Positions 12,345 to 22,774 of a DNA stretch of 64,000 bases are shown in pieces (position 1 is the stretch's first letter; each line of letters begins with the position of its first letter). The stretch spans positions 138,892,727 through 138,956,726 of the forward strand of contig OY726561.1 of the NCBI GenBank assembly GCA_963383645.1, in the 5' to 3' direction. The notes under the pieces were generated by a model, which ran no database searches, was not told where the DNA came from, and saw nothing but the letters and a program-made list of their open reading frames with translations. The position numbers and the translations under genes were made by a program. This stretch comes from Muscardinus avellanarius. Taxonomy: Eukaryota; Chordata; Mammalia; Rodentia; Gliridae.

Positions 12345-12495
12345 TATGCAGGGCTTCTCATTTAATTCTCCCAACTTTGTAAGCTAAGTGTTATCAATCC
12401 CAATTTAGAAATAAGGAAATAGAAGCTCAAAAAGGCGAAGTAATTCATCTAAGGTAGTTATGGCTTTAAGTAGATAAAGCAAGATTTGAACACAC
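12345..12495 (+). repeat. MIR-like ancient SINE
   Basis: Order of features fits MIR: TTTAATTCTCCCAACTTTG, then ATTTAGAAATAAGGAAATAG, then GAAGTAATTCATCTAAGG, then GATTTGAACAC. Confidence 0.6.
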
Positions 12496-14239
12496 TTTTG
12501 CTCAGATTTTCAAGTTATTAACATACACCAGATCAAAGGAGCCTACAAGTGAAAGACAAGTATCAATCTCTGTATTTTAAAATGGTCAATCACTATGAAA
12601 AACGCCAGGGTAAATACAATTTCCTAAAAATGTTTAAATAAGAAAAAATGAAAACACATATAATGGCAGTGTCACATGACAAAATAATGGGTCTGGAGTG
12701 GTTAGAAATGAGGCAGGAAGCAGCACAAGTTTTAAGACCACAGAGCCTTTGGTTATGAAGCCACACCACTCATATGTGGCCATAAAACAGACACAAGCAC
12801 AGCCCATGCTCCCACCTCACACGCGGGCCCTCCTGCCTCAGGACATGATGAGTCTCATCTTTTCTTACTCATGTTCTTCCTCGTAAGACATCAAGAAAAC
12901 CCGACAGCCAAGAACCCACCTCCTTGGGCCATGCTCCTAAATCTGATACCATTCTGAAAATAAAAGCTCACAGGCACATACTGTTTTGGATGCTATTATG
13001 GCATTCCCACCAGGAAACAGGTGTATTGCTGCATTTGACATCGTCTCCTGCAAAGTAGATTTGCCTTTCTTAAATCTATTCACTAAAGGACAAAGGTAAA
13101 TCTATATACTTAAGGACAAAGGGAAAAGCCTCAGAAAAGCCATTTTCCATGCCACCAGACAAAAACATCACTGCTTTCCAATGCTGTTTCTCAAGACCAA
13201 TTAGACGGTATAACTCCTCTGCAGTTCCACACTTTGGTGTATTTCAGAAAATGTCTTCCACCAATTATCCGCCCAGAGTGAAATTGGGCAATATACTGCC
13301 CCTCATCCTATTTCCTACGTGTCCCAGAGGTCTCAGCCAGATCACTGCATCTACAAGAAACATTTTTAAATTACTAGTCTTACTTAGACAATCAAGCTTA
13401 GGTTCTCAACAATGGAAAAAAACAAATTAGAAGCAGCCAGCAGCTCAAATGCTGCTTCCTTTATACCAGATACAGATTCTAAAAGCAAAAGATACCAGAG
13501 GAGAAACTAATTTGTTAAATATGTTTTACGGTATTTTTTGCAACTCTTTGAAAAAAAAAAAAAAGGAAGGGGAGGGAATAAAGAATGATTACACAAAAGC
13601 CAGAAGTCAGTCCAAAAGAATAAGTGTGGTTGTTCAAGAAGGGGAAAATACATTTATTCAGAGTTGCTTAACGATTTTTTAAAAGTGTCAGTGCTATATA
13701 TGAAATGCACTAGATATTTTAATAAGACCAAAAGAATCAAGTAACGTGAGTGATAATCTAACGCGACCAAGGTGTACACGGACAAACAGGTTCCACTGCC
13801 AGCCTCCTAAATGATGTTTTGAAATAGGGCGGAACTTTAGAAAAGGGAAATCGCCTCCTAGGATTTCATTAAACTCGGGGTTGCTTTCTGTCAACCCCAA
13901 ACAATGCAGCTTTTCTCCCAAAGCTAGGGATAATAACAAAAAAGAGAAAAGAATCGCTTTCTTTCTTATAAATGAATCTAGCCACAGACCACATCTATGA
14001 CAAAATACAGACACAGGATCCGTCCCCCTTCCTTTCCCAGTTGTACTTCCCCTCGGGTGATTTCTTTCAAATAGCTATTGAAACGCACAGATGCTATCTA
14101 TCGAAAACGAAAACTTCCCTTCCATTCCCTCGGCTAAAGAAAACAGGAATTTCCCGGGAGAGCAGAGCCAAGCTGCTCGTCATTCACAAAACCTTGATCC
14201 CCGAAATGCCCGGTTCCCAAAGAGCAGGCGAAGACTGAA
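12496..14239. other. No gene recognised
   Basis: Repeat-poor unique sequence leading into the CpG island. Notably free of SINEs, as regions beside active promoters often are. ORFs of up to 106 codons have no recognisable content. Confidence 0.45.
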
Positions 14240-14388
14240 GGTCCCCTCGAAAGCGAATCCTCGGACCCTTCCCCGGCCGAGAAAAACAAAACAGAACCCC
14301 GAAATGGAGAGGGTGGGGAAGGTCGAGGCAACTTGGGGGCAGCTGCAGCACCGCACCCCCCTCGCGCCCCGCTGGCCGGGCCCTTTAC

Positions 14389-14401
14389 CTTCATCTTCCA
14401 T
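14389..14401 (-). CDS. SZRD1: First coding segment of a leftward gene, SZRD1 candidate
   Basis: On the minus strand ATG-GAA-GAT-GAA-G ends at 14389 and is followed at once by GTAAAG, a good splice donor. It encodes M-E-D-E and leaves one G for the next codon. SZRD1 (SUZ RNA-binding domain containing 1, a small RNA-associated protein of about 150 residues) begins MEDEE as I recall, so a split fifth glutamate codon (G|AR) fits in sequence and phase. The start context is weak at -3 (T) but has G at +4. The frame stays open upstream to 14986, so no in-frame stop fixes the start. Human SZRD1 lies head-to-head with FBXO42, matching the bidirectional promoter. Four residues cannot prove identity; another gene starting M-E-D-E is possible. 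Confidence 0.45.
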
Positions 14402-14810
14402 CGAAACCGCACTCGGGTGGATGGCTACAAAATCCTCGGCGTCCGCGCGCCGCGCCGGGGCCGGGAGCAGGAGGGGGCGGAGCCCGGGGCGGAGCCCGGC
14501 CCGCCGCGCGCCCAGGCCGCGGCCGCCGCCCCCAGCGGCAGCATCTGCAGGACGGCGGCGGCGGCTGACGGCGCCCCCCTCGGGACCTCGAAGTTTCTGG
14601 AACACAGGGGCGGGCGCCCGGACCCTCCTCGGGGCGCGGGGACTCACCCGCCGGGCGGGGGGCAGAGCTCGCGTCCCGGGCGGGCGGGGAGGGGAAAGCC
14701 GGAGGCGAGGGCCGTCGGGGGCCGCCGGCGCCGCGGCCGCGCTGTCCGCTCCCGCCTCCTCCGCGCTCCGCCCCTCGAGCCGCCGGCGCCGCCCGCACCC
14801 AGCCGCCGCG
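14402..14810 (-). other. Presumed 5' UTR of the leftward first exon
   Basis: GC-rich DNA between the ATG at 14401 and the promoter core. The part nearest the ATG (about 14402-14440) is less GC-rich and looks transcribed-exon-like. The transcription start is not visible; the right edge is set by the promoter motifs at 14816. Confidence 0.4.
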
Positions 14811-14815
14811 CTCCG

Positions 14816-14872
14816 CCACTTCCGGGGCGACGTCGCGCGTGCGCAGCGCGGCCGCGCCGGGCCGGAAGTGGG
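14816..14872. promoter_or_regulatory. Bidirectional promoter core: ETS / CRE-like / NRF1-like / ETS
   Basis: CCACTTCCGGGG at 14816-14827 and GCCGGAAGTGG at 14861-14871 are ETS (GABPA-type) sites in opposite orientation. Between them are a CRE-like GACGTCGC at 14829-14836 and an NRF1-like CGCGTGCGCA at 14836-14845. No TATA box is seen. This set is typical of housekeeping bidirectional promoters; the factors are inferred from motif match only. Confidence 0.7.
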
Positions 14873-14879
14873 GCCGCAG

Positions 14880-15236
14880 CAGGGCGGCCGCGACGTGCGC
14901 GTGCGGGGACCCGGGCCGTCGGGTCCTGCCTGCCGAGAGGCCTCTCCGCGCGGCGCCCGGGCTCGGCGCCCGCCCGCTCTACACACGCGCCGGGCGCGAG
15001 GGTCGCAGGCCGGCCGGTCCCCCGAGCGGGCGGCGGCGTGGAGCCCGGCGCGCGGGCGCTGTCATGGCCGCGGCCCGGAGGCGTCGCGCCCTCGGCCGGG
15101 CCGACCCGGAGCCCCTCCGCAGGCCGGCCGTCACAATCTCCCCAGAGGCGGGCGCCCAGCGGCCGCGGCTTCCCGCGGGGACCGGGGCGACGCCCACCAG
15201 CCGCGGCCTCGGGGCGGCCTCCCCACAGAGGGGCCG
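14880..15236 (+). other. Presumed first exon of a rightward gene (FBXO42 candidate)
   Basis: GC-rich sequence ends at GGGCCG|GTAAGG, a near-consensus donor at 15237. If the opposite gene is SZRD1, conserved mammalian order predicts FBXO42 (F-box and Kelch-repeat substrate receptor of an SCF ubiquitin ligase) here; as I recall its first exon is non-coding and the protein starts MASSSDSEDD in a later exon. That exon is not found in the window. The 5' limit of the exon is a guess from the promoter motifs. Confidence 0.4.
15064..15236 (+). CDS. Possible uORF or alternative N-terminus in the rightward first exon
   Basis: An ATG with G at -3 and G at +4 (GTCATGG) opens a frame of 57 codons plus 2 nt before the GTAAGG donor. 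The product starts MAAARRRRALGRADPEPL and is rich in Arg, Pro and Ala with no domain. The in-frame stop (TAA at 15238-15240) lies inside the intron, so in the spliced RNA the frame runs on into the next, unseen exon. It may be an upstream ORF that dampens translation, an alternative start, or chance in GC-rich DNA. Confidence 0.25.
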
Positions 15237-15420
15237 GTAAGGGTGTGCGGCGGCGCCCGCGCCCTGCAAGGGAGAAGCTCAGGCCACGCGGGGAAGGACT
15301 CCTGGCCTCTTCCCATTCGGGTGCACGGAACCGGGGAGAGGCCAGCGGCAACCAGAAACCAGGCGGCACCGCTCGAAGCCGAAGAACTGGCAGCACCGGG
15401 CCTCTGCCACGGGAGCCCTT

Positions 15421-16114
15421 CACTTATCGCCCCCCATAGCTGCTGTTGCGTGGAGGGTAGGTTTTAATAAGCCTTGACAAGCTAGACACGGTGGCCGCTG
15501 AACTGAGTCTTGCACACACATCCACTAGGGGGCAGAGCTACACCTGGTGAGTTCCTGCGCATGCTCCAAAGGCCCGAAGCGCCTCCAAAGAAAATTCCCC
15601 TGTAGGCTAGAGGTATTTTTCTCCAACATTCAACATCCATTACAATTTTGCCCCTTACCACACCCTGTGACATAGCCCAATAAGCTCTCTAAACGGTATT
15701 CAATAAAATAAATGGGCCGGGTTGCCTGTTTTTCTGTTTGGTCCCCGCTAATCTTTTTAAGAAATACTGAGCTTTTATTCAGCGCAGCCCCTTTTCAAAG
15801 GTACACCATCAAGTGGGTGTCTAGTCTGAGGATTACTGCCTGTCACCCACTTTGGCTTGCATGCTTGATGTTTTTTGTCTACACTGTGGCATTATGAGCC
15901 TGATTTGCACCATATATGTGCTATATCTAGTGCTCATTGTTACAATCAATTTGTAATGGTTATTACAATACTCAACCTTAATATTAAAAGGATAAAGCAT
16001 CTAAGATAGAGAATTACACAATATAAACTATTCAGTAGTCATAAAGGAACTTACAAAATAGAGGGTGATTTCGCTCTACAGCTTTTGTTACTGGATTGCT
16101 CTAAGTAGTTTAAA
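15421..16114. other. No gene recognised
   Basis: Unique sequence flanking the CpG island, falling quickly in GC content. Confidence 0.45.
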
Positions 16115-16180
16115 CTGCAATACTGAGGACCTCACCCTGGGCAAGTGCTTTACCCATGGACTTCATCCTCAGCCCTGAAA
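16115..16180 (-). repeat. Antisense ID-like remnant
   Basis: CAATACTGAGGACCTCACCC ... AAGTGCTTTACCCATG ... CTCAGCCC reads as the reverse complement of a decayed ID element. Confidence 0.5.
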
Positions 16181-16570
16181 CATTTTATGTAATGCAACTT
16201 CTTAAATTTTTCTCTTGTGCCCTGCAGTACTCTTAGTATGTAAACACTAAATTCATAAATGCTCAAAATATTTATGACACCTAAAAGAGCTTACCTAAAT
16301 TGTGAAAACCAAAAAGGAAACTGCATAAGGCCTACTTCACCCAGAAATGCTACACACTCATCCTCAGTCCACTGTCATTCATCTCACAGATCCCTAGGCT
16401 TGGAGACAAGAGCCCAGGACCACAGCCCATGCGGCCATTTAGCTCATCTTTACCCCTTGTGGATACATCTCCACAGAGTGGTTCTCTATTTTGTACAGGA
16501 CACCTTCCCCAAGGAGCTAACCAAAACCCTTAGCACCGACTGTGGCTTTCTGTGCATGTGAAAGCTTTTA
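16181..16570. other. No gene recognised
   Basis: Unique sequence with a 100-codon plus-strand ORF at 16259-16561 of no known type. Confidence 0.4.
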
Positions 16571-16574
16571 ATCA

Positions 16575-16785
16575 GCCGGGCGTGGTGGCTCACTCTTGTA
16601 ATCCCAGGACTTGGGAGGCTGAGACAGGACGATCACAGGTTCACAGCCAGCCTCAGCTACTTAGGCCCTCTGCAACTTACTGAGACCTTGTTTCAAAACA
16701 AAGAATTTTTAAAAATAGAGTTAGGGGTGTACTCAGAAGTAGAACACCCCTAGTTCCCATCCCCAGTACTGCATTAAAAAAAAAA
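16575..16785 (+). repeat. Dimeric SINE, subfamily B
   Basis: GCCGGGCGTGGTGGCTCACT start; right half GTTAGGGGTGTACTCAGAAG; ends CCCCAGTACTGC plus A tail. Confidence 0.8.
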
Positions 16786-17178
16786 TTATCAGGTGTATGT
16801 GTTGTATGTGAAAGACAGCATAGCAGTGTTCGAGTCAGATGCAGGGAGTGCTTGGGTCACAGCCTTGGAAGCCCTGGCCCTTCTCCAAGTAGCTCTTCCT
16901 CAGATCAAACTGGCCTGACATGCTGCTGTGCAGCGCGTCTCCGCCTCGTGTGGGAGGAGGTGACCGAGGCATATGCACCACGATGTAACTGAGTTAGACG
17001 CGTGCACTCGCTGGCCTTGGTAAGATGATAAGGCAGCAAATTATGAGCACTATGAAAGAATAAGATTATCATACAGAAAAACAAGCAAAAGACTGCAGTA
17101 TTACCTACCATGGGACCGACGCCAGTGAAGGGAATTATGTCCAAGTCTCTTATTTTTTTCCTTAGAAATCAATGCTCC
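16786..17178. other. No gene recognised
   Basis: Unique sequence between two SINEs. Confidence 0.4.
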
Positions 17179-17372
17179 TGCCGGGCGTGGTGTTGCACGC
17201 TTGTCATCCCCGCGCTGGGGAGGCAGAGACAGGAGGATCGCGCAGGTTCGAAGCCAGCCGCGCGCGCTGGCTTAGGAGACCCTGTTTCCAAATAAAAATG
17301 TAAAAATAGGTCTGGGAGTGTAGCCCGGAGGTAGAAGGGCTTCCAGGAACCCCAGTACCACCAAAAGTAAAA
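17179..17372 (+). repeat. Dimeric SINE, subfamily A
   Basis: GCCGGGCGTGGTGTTGCACG start, CTTAGGAGACCCTGTTTCC, CTTCCAGGAACCCC end. Flanked by AGAAATCAATGCTC (17163-17176) and its repeat at 17380-17393, a 14-bp target duplication. Confidence 0.9.
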
Positions 17373-17469
17373 AAATAAAAAGAAATCAATGCTCTAAAAT
17401 TTTGTTTTAGTCATTTTGTTCTGAATACTTGGCATACAAAGTTAAGTGCATCGGTGCAAAAAGCGTTTA

Positions 17470-17553
17470 CAGGGGCTGGGAATATAACAGTGGTAAAGCA
17501 TTTGCCTAGCACGCGCAAGGCCCTGGGTTCAACCCCCAGCACCACAAAAAAAG
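17470..17553 (+). repeat. ID element, standalone
   Basis: GGGGCTGGGAATATAACAG ... GCATTTGCCTAGCACGCGCA ... CCCTGGGTTCAACCCCCAGC then A tail: close to the tRNA-Ala-derived rodent ID consensus, including the GCTTGCCTAGCA-type anticodon-arm region that the dimeric SINEs lack. Confidence 0.85.
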
Positions 17554-17804
17554 AAACAGTTTACATGAGCAATTAGAGGAAATGTGTTGGGCTTCTCTGC
17601 TTGGAGAAATAGTATAAATGGGCAAGACTGAGGGACAATGGTCACGGTGTTCTAATTTTATTTATACTATGCCTTATTCCACAAAGGATATGAGGCATCT
17701 TATTGCCAAGTTTGCTAGCTGGCATTTTTATAAACCTAGGATAAAGACATATGTGTCTCTTTAGGATTTAAAAACTAAAACTGGGAGGAAGTTAAAGATC
17801 TCCT

Positions 17805-17915
17805 AGGCCCTCCACAACTTGGTGAGACCCCATTTCAAAATAAAGAATAAAATTTGGGGCTAGGGGTGTAGCTCCAAGATAGAATACTCCTGGGTTCAGA
17901 ACCCCCACAAAAAAA
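17805..17915 (+). repeat. 5'-truncated dimeric SINE
   Basis: Only the linker and right half remain (CCACAACTTGGTGAGACCCC, then GGGGCTAGGGGTGTAGCTCC). Confidence 0.7.
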
Positions 17916-18009
17916 AAATCTTTCCTCAATCATGTATTCTTTTAAACTGTTTTAACATTGTCTAAAGTTAAGGAATCTCACCTATCTACTAGAAAATAGA
18001 TTGGTTTAA

Positions 18010-18075
18010 TGCTGGGATTGGACCGAGGGCCTTGCGCATGCCAAGCATATGCTCTTATCACCGAGCCTCAGCCTC
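18010..18075 (-). repeat. Antisense ID-like remnant
   Basis: TGCTGGGATTGGACCGAGGG and CCTTGCGCATGCCAAGCATA are the reverse complement of an ID element's 3' and middle parts. Confidence 0.6.
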
Positions 18076-18625
18076 AGAAGTTGTCATTTCTAATTGACCA
18101 TTCTCAAAACGATACAAAGACAGCACTGTTTTTATAAGCTAACCTACTCCAGCAGAACAAGGGGAACACCCTTTGGATGAAGGGCACACGGAGTGTCAGG
18201 CTTGGGAATGGATTCTCGGTGCAAAGGATGTCTAGCAGTGCCTGCCGGATTGCCATAAATCTGCTTGGTTCATGGCTTGGCTCTTAAAGCAAGAGTAAAA
18301 AGTTAAAGGGCTCAAATGCGAGTTGTTTGGTTGTTTTTAATAGGACACAAGATCCCCAAGTACTCTGCAAATATTTCATCGCCCACAAAATTCCGAAGCC
18401 TCTTATACACCTACTGGCATCCTAAACATGGAAGTATTTGATGAAACTGAGAAGGACCTAGACAACTTAAAGTATAAATTATTTTAGAGAAATATATGTT
18501 AAGCATGACTCAGTTTCCCCATCCAACAGGTTCTGCCCATAATGTTAATTGGGACCTTTAGTATATACTACCAGTCTCGTGGGTTGGAGATCAGAGTGAA
18601 TAGGGGTGCAGCTAAGGATAAGCAG
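18076..18625. other. No gene recognised
   Basis: Unique sequence. Confidence 0.4.
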
Positions 18626-18626
18626 G

Positions 18627-18815
18627 AAGGAGACGCTGGGTGCACACATGTAATCCCTTGGGAGGCTGAAACGAAGTACTGCAGGTTCAAGGCCAGCCTC
18701 AGCAATGTAGTGAGGCCCTCAGAAACCTGGTGAGCCCCTGTTTCAAAACTTAAAAAAATAAGAAAATTGTGCTCAGAGCTAGACTGCCCCTGAATTCAAT
18801 CCCCAGTAACAAAAT
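18627..18815 (+). repeat. Diverged dimeric SINE
   Basis: GGTGCACACATGTAATCCC start; right half GTGCTCAGAGCTAGACTGCC; ends CCCCAGTAAC. Confidence 0.7.
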
Positions 18816-18837
18816 AATAATATAGTAATAATAATTA

Positions 18838-18910
18838 AAATAGGGTTGGGGGTGTAACTCAGAAGTACAGCCCTTCCTGGGTTCAATCCCCAGTAACAAG
18901 AAAGAAAGAA
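18838..18910 (+). repeat. Extra SINE right half
   Basis: A second tRNA-like half (GGTTGGGGGTGTAACTCAG) lies directly downstream of the previous SINE and ends CCCCAGTAAC with an (AAAG)n tail, so this is either a trimeric insertion or a separate fragment. Confidence 0.6.
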
Positions 18911-19059
18911 CAGAGTATGAGTCCCACGTCCAGAGTTCACTCTGGACCTCACTCTCCATAGAAAGCAGCAAGGATATTCCAAGTTATAGAGACCCTACGA
19001 AGGCCGTTGGCTTTGGGGGTGTTTGGCTTGGAATGTAAGTGGACCCGTTTTAAAGATGC

Positions 19060-19135
19060 CACTGTGGGGAGGGACAGCTCAGCAGCAGAGCATGGACGCA
19101 GTGTGCGTGCGGCCTTGGTTCAATTCCTAGAGCCA
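19060..19135 (+). repeat. ID-like remnant
   Basis: GGGGAGGGACAGCTCAGCAG ... GCGGCCTTGGTTCAATTCC matches ID box-A and box-B regions with decay. Confidence 0.55.
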
Positions 19136-19864
19136 AAAACTAAAAACAAGACCAAAAAACATCCTGTCCAGATCCCAGACTTGCTGCATCGTTCTTCTCC
19201 GTCCCAGAACAAGTGACTAGAGTAGATATGTGGTGACGACCTGCTGAATAAAGGGGCAATCTGGAAAACAGACAGCATATTTGTTGTTGAATGAACAGAC
19301 AGAATCCCAGCTTTGACTTTGCTACTTGCGGCCCACGCTCAAACTAAAATCCAAGCTTCTTGCCTATAGATTCCCAAGTTTACTGGCTTCCTGCTTCCTT
19401 TTCAGAAAAAAATTACCTGATGCCCCCCAGCACTTGTACTGCTCTCTTCTTTTATTGACAGCCCCCCCCCATTGCACAAGAGGCGACTGCCACCACCATG
19501 AGTCCAGCACCTCACCCCAGCCCTGCGGCGTTGGCACAGCTTCGGGAATGTATGCTGTGATAAAGCCAAGGGGAGTCCAGTTCCTCGGGGGAGGTATTAG
19601 GGATTGAGCCCACGGCCGCCCTATCACAGAGCTGTATTCCTAGCGCTTGTTCTGTTTCATTTCCCTACAGGGCCCACTTAGCTAGCCAGGCCGGCCTCAA
19701 ACTTTGCATCCTCATGTTCATTCTTGTGACACTTTGGGCAGTCCCTTGGACATACACCTCCAACACCACAAAGGGGTTAAGTAGGACAACTGGATAAGTC
19801 CTAATTAATACCAGCGCTGCAAAGAACAGAGGGAATTGCACACCTAGATTCTGAGCTCAGGTCC
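19136..19864. other. No gene recognised
   Basis: Unique sequence. A run of nine C follows GACAG at about 19460; opposed ORFs of 93 and 87 codons overlap at 19326-19627. An antisense ID-like trace may be at 19585-19640. Confidence 0.4.
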
Positions 19865-20022
19865 TCGCTTGAAATTAAAAGATAACAGTGTCAAAAGCTG
19901 AGACAGGAGAATCGCAGGTTCAAGGTAATAAGAGCTAGCTTCACAAGACTGTTTCAAAATAAAAAGTAAAAAGGGCTGGGGGGTGTAGCTCAGAGGTAGA
20001 ACACCTGGGGTAAATTCCCAGC

Positions 20023-20068
<46 letters not shown>
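19865..20068 (+). repeat. SINE ending in (CA)n
   Basis: Partial left half (GCTGAGACAGGAGAATCGC), right half GGGGGGTGTAGCTCAGAGG, then CCCAGCAA passes into about 45 bp of CA at 20024-20068. Confidence 0.75.
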
Positions 20069-20071
<3 letters not shown>

Positions 20072-21436
20072 GAAATCTCAGCTGAGCCGTGCCTTAGCTC
20101 TCAGTGGCATTCCTCTCAATGTTTGACAAAACCTAAAGTACTGTAGCTTCCAGCACAGTCTTTAGCCATTACATTAAGGGGTCAAAGAATTTCCTCTCAA
20201 TTCTTGAACACCTGGGAGGATCAGAATAGCCAAGTTAAATTGTCACTGGCCGGTACCATCCACCAAATGTGAAAGCCTGCTGACGGCGTGGTTGTCATAA
20301 ATAGTGGAAACTATGAACAGATTCCACGTGTGGCCCTGGCCCCGCTGTGTCTGCAGCTATCACCAGGCCCACTTGCTCCATTTAAATGTTTTCCCAGTTC
20401 ACATCAGAAACATTTCAACCCCTCTGTATTCTACTGCGCACCGGGGCCTGAGAGAGCTCCGGGAAAGGTTACGTGGCCTCAGCCCTTTGAAATGGCATGG
20501 TTCTGCACTTACAAGTCTTCTACCCCAAACAGAAGTCAAATGTTTTCTGCAGAGTCTGCACTTTGCCCAAACTTGCCCCAAGTCCTTCCATGTCCCCTGC
20601 AGAAATCATCTTTCTCCACTGTGCTTCCTAGTGTGAAAATAAATGAGAAAACGGCACCGAAATGCCATCGTGATAGTAAATTAGAGAGGGGGATACATGG
20701 TACAAAAATAGCCCCAGGCTTTTAAGGATCCTGAAGTTTGGTTCTGACCAGTCATGCAAGCAGGCCATTACTCCCATTGAGCATACTATGAAAAATCTGG
20801 GACCTACATCAAAAAGATAGTTGGTTTATAAAGGGGAATTACAATTTGGCGATGTGGACTGGAGATAGAGAAGGGGAGGTACAGTTCATCCGCAGAGTAT
20901 CTGCAGTGCAAACTGTTAAACGTCTAGGTTAGAGAATTCTTCACTATAAAGACAGACGGAAAACTAGAAGTACATACAATATTTACAATACAATTGCCTT
21001 CGGGTAACTTTACTTTGGCTTTCTGGTGATAAAAGGCAATGTCTGTGTAAATTATGTCAGAACATATTAAAAATTATTTAACAGTGCCTAAAGTCCTATA
21101 TTATGGTGAAAACAGAAGTCTTTCTACAGGCTAGAAATAAGCTGAGCTGCAAATCCGGGACGTGATTTGGTCCAATCAGCCCCCAATTCAAATAACTGAA
21201 TGCAAAACTTTTTTCAAAGAAACTGCTCCCTCAACAACTAGGAGTACTGGTATTCTAAGTGAGCAATGTCCCTGTCTAGAATACTTAACAGAAAGCTTAT
21301 AAACCAGAAATGGCAGCAGGCCTGTTGGGGAGGCTAAAGGGATCTCTGGTTGTATTCCAAATGATAAAGCACATCTTGTGGTGAACATTATGAGTGGTCC
21401 TCATGCATCCATTCCTTTCCTGATCATCAGTGTAAG
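20069..21436. other. No gene recognised
   Basis: Unique intron-like sequence. The 145-codon ORF at 20288-20725 overlaps another of 110 codons in a different frame and has no known motif. Confidence 0.45.
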
Positions 21437-21580
21437 TATGTCTCAAGGTGTGGCCCACCAGCTCCATGAGCATCACCGGGAAACATAGCAGAGATGTGAA
21501 TTCTCAGACCTCGCCATGATCTATAGGATCCGAAGTCAACAACTCTGACTTTTCAAGACTCCCCAAGGAACCTGAGTGCT
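21437..21580 (+). repeat. MER5-like DNA transposon remnant
   Basis: CTCAAGGTGTGGCCCACCAG ... CATCACCGGG ... TGTGAATTCTCAGACCTCGC follows the order of the MER5A (hAT-Charlie derived) consensus as I know it. Confidence 0.5.
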
Positions 21581-21688
21581 TAGAAGTGCTGCAGCCACCT
21601 TCTAGCCCTCCTTCCACTTTTCCCCAGGGATGGGGAAGTAGAGATGGGGAGAAGCCAGTTCCCTTGTTATCTAAGTAAGCTTACCAAC

Positions 21689-22095
21689 TGTTGTGGTTAG
21701 ACCGGCCCCTAGAGGAGCTCACAGATCGGTGTTAGGAGCTGTAACGGATTTCCCTGGGGAATACCTAGTAGGCTAATGGGGCGTGGCTGGAGGGGGCCCA
21801 GGGGTGCAGCCTGGGGATTACAAAGAGTTCCTCCTCCCTCTGCTCTCTCTCTTGTGCCTGGCCTCCATGATGTGAGCACAGCCCCCTCTGCCATGTCTTG
21901 AGACCCACAGTCCCCTGCCTCACATGGATTGAGCCCAAAACTGTACAAAAATAAATCTTCTCTAAGTTGTGCGCTCAGGTCTTTATGTTTTGGCTGCGCG
22001 TTCGCAGATGGACACACCACCAACCCGCCCTGGAGCCTGCCGTACGGCTGGGCTTCCTGTGATCTGCAGCAATAAGCGACGCCTTCTGTCACCTG
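21689..22095 (+). repeat. Solo LTR, probably ERVL/MaLR type
   Basis: Starts near TGTTGTGGTTAGACC. The 3' part carries CTCCATGATGTGAGCACAGC, CATGGATTGAGCCC and AAATAAATCTTCTCTAAG, the polyadenylation block of rodent MaLR-like LTRs. A 129-codon antisense ORF across it is a by-product. Confidence 0.55.
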
Positions 22096-22167
22096 CAACT
22101 AGAAACATCCACATTGATAGATTAAATGCAGAAAGAACCGTCTAGATGACTAGGTTAAAGAGTAGTC

Positions 22168-22390
22168 AGTCAGGCCTGGTGGCGCACGCTTGCAATCCCA
22201 GTGCTTGGGAGGCTGAGACAGGAGGATCCGGGTTCGTGGACAGCCTCAGCAGCTTAGTGAGGCTTTCTGTAACTTAGTGAGACCTTGTTTCAAAATAAAG
22301 AATAAAAAAAATAGGGCTGGGGGTGTAGCTAAGAAGTAGAATGCCCTTGGCTCCCATCCCCAGTACCACGATAAAAAAAAAAAAAAATAG
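22168..22390 (+). repeat. Dimeric SINE, subfamily B
   Basis: GGCCTGGTGGCGCACGC start; CAGCAGCTTAGTGAGGC; right half GGGCTGGGGGTGTAGC; A tail. Confidence 0.8.
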
Positions 22391-22454
22391 TTGATTCATG
22401 AGCTGTGTTCCTAGAAAAGTTTCAGAGTCATATGAGGAAATGTTATGTCAATTA

Positions 22455-22600
22455 CTCAAAATCCGCAAGGCGAAGCCAGCCTCCCTGGCTTAAGAGACCG
22501 TCTCCAAATAAAAATATCAAAAAAATAGGTCTGGGAGTGTAGCCCGGAGGTAGAAGGGTTTCCAGGAACCCCAGTACCACCAAAAAATAAATACATAAAT
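22455..22600 (+). repeat. 5'-truncated SINE, subfamily A
   Basis: Starts within the left half at CAAGGCGAAGCCAGCC and ends TTCCAGGAACCCCAG with an (AAAT)n-like tail. Confidence 0.75.
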
Positions 22601-22774
22601 AAAAATAAAATACTCAAGGCAGACTTGATCAGTGGGAAGCAATGGAATAAAATCCAAGTCAAAAAGATAGAGCAAGGGGTGTGTTTGTAAAGTAAAACGA
22701 CAGGTACTGACTTCAGCCATTTTGTTGACAAGTTTTTCTTACTGCTGATTAAAAATATTTAAAAATGAAATAAC

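Larger units (their letters stand above)
1..14388 (-). other. Presumed first intron of the leftward gene (SZRD1 candidate)
   Basis: The interval begins at the GTAAAG donor of the minus-strand first exon at 14389 and runs off the left edge. I see no coding exon in it: no ORF looks like a known protein, and the longer ones fall in SINEs, L1 remnants or low-complexity DNA. It holds SINEs, an old L1 and fossils listed separately. That it is one intron is inferred from the donor and the absence of exons. Confidence 0.45.
14240..15420. promoter_or_regulatory. CpG island with bidirectional promoter
   Basis: GC content rises sharply and CpG becomes frequent from about 14240 to 15420, in contrast to the AT-rich, CpG-poor flanks. 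Splice donors point outward on both strands (14388 minus, 15237 plus) and no SINE interrupts the island. Very long ORFs on both strands here (up to 458 codons) reflect lack of stop codons in GC-rich DNA, not proteins. Confidence 0.85.

Noticed and set aside
14091..15467. 458-codon plus-strand ORF and 259-368 codon overlapping ORFs on both strands in the CpG island
   Set aside because: Long frames are open on both strands at once, composition is Arg/Pro/Ala/Gly-rich, and splice donors cut through them. This is absence of stop codons in GC-rich DNA.
17470..17553. A functional tRNA-Ala gene
   Set aside because: The box A/B-like parts belong to an ID element with an A tail; the cloverleaf pairing is not kept.
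20288..20725. 145-codon plus-strand ORF
   Set aside because: Overlaps a 110-codon ORF in another frame and has no motif; length is within chance for 64 kb.
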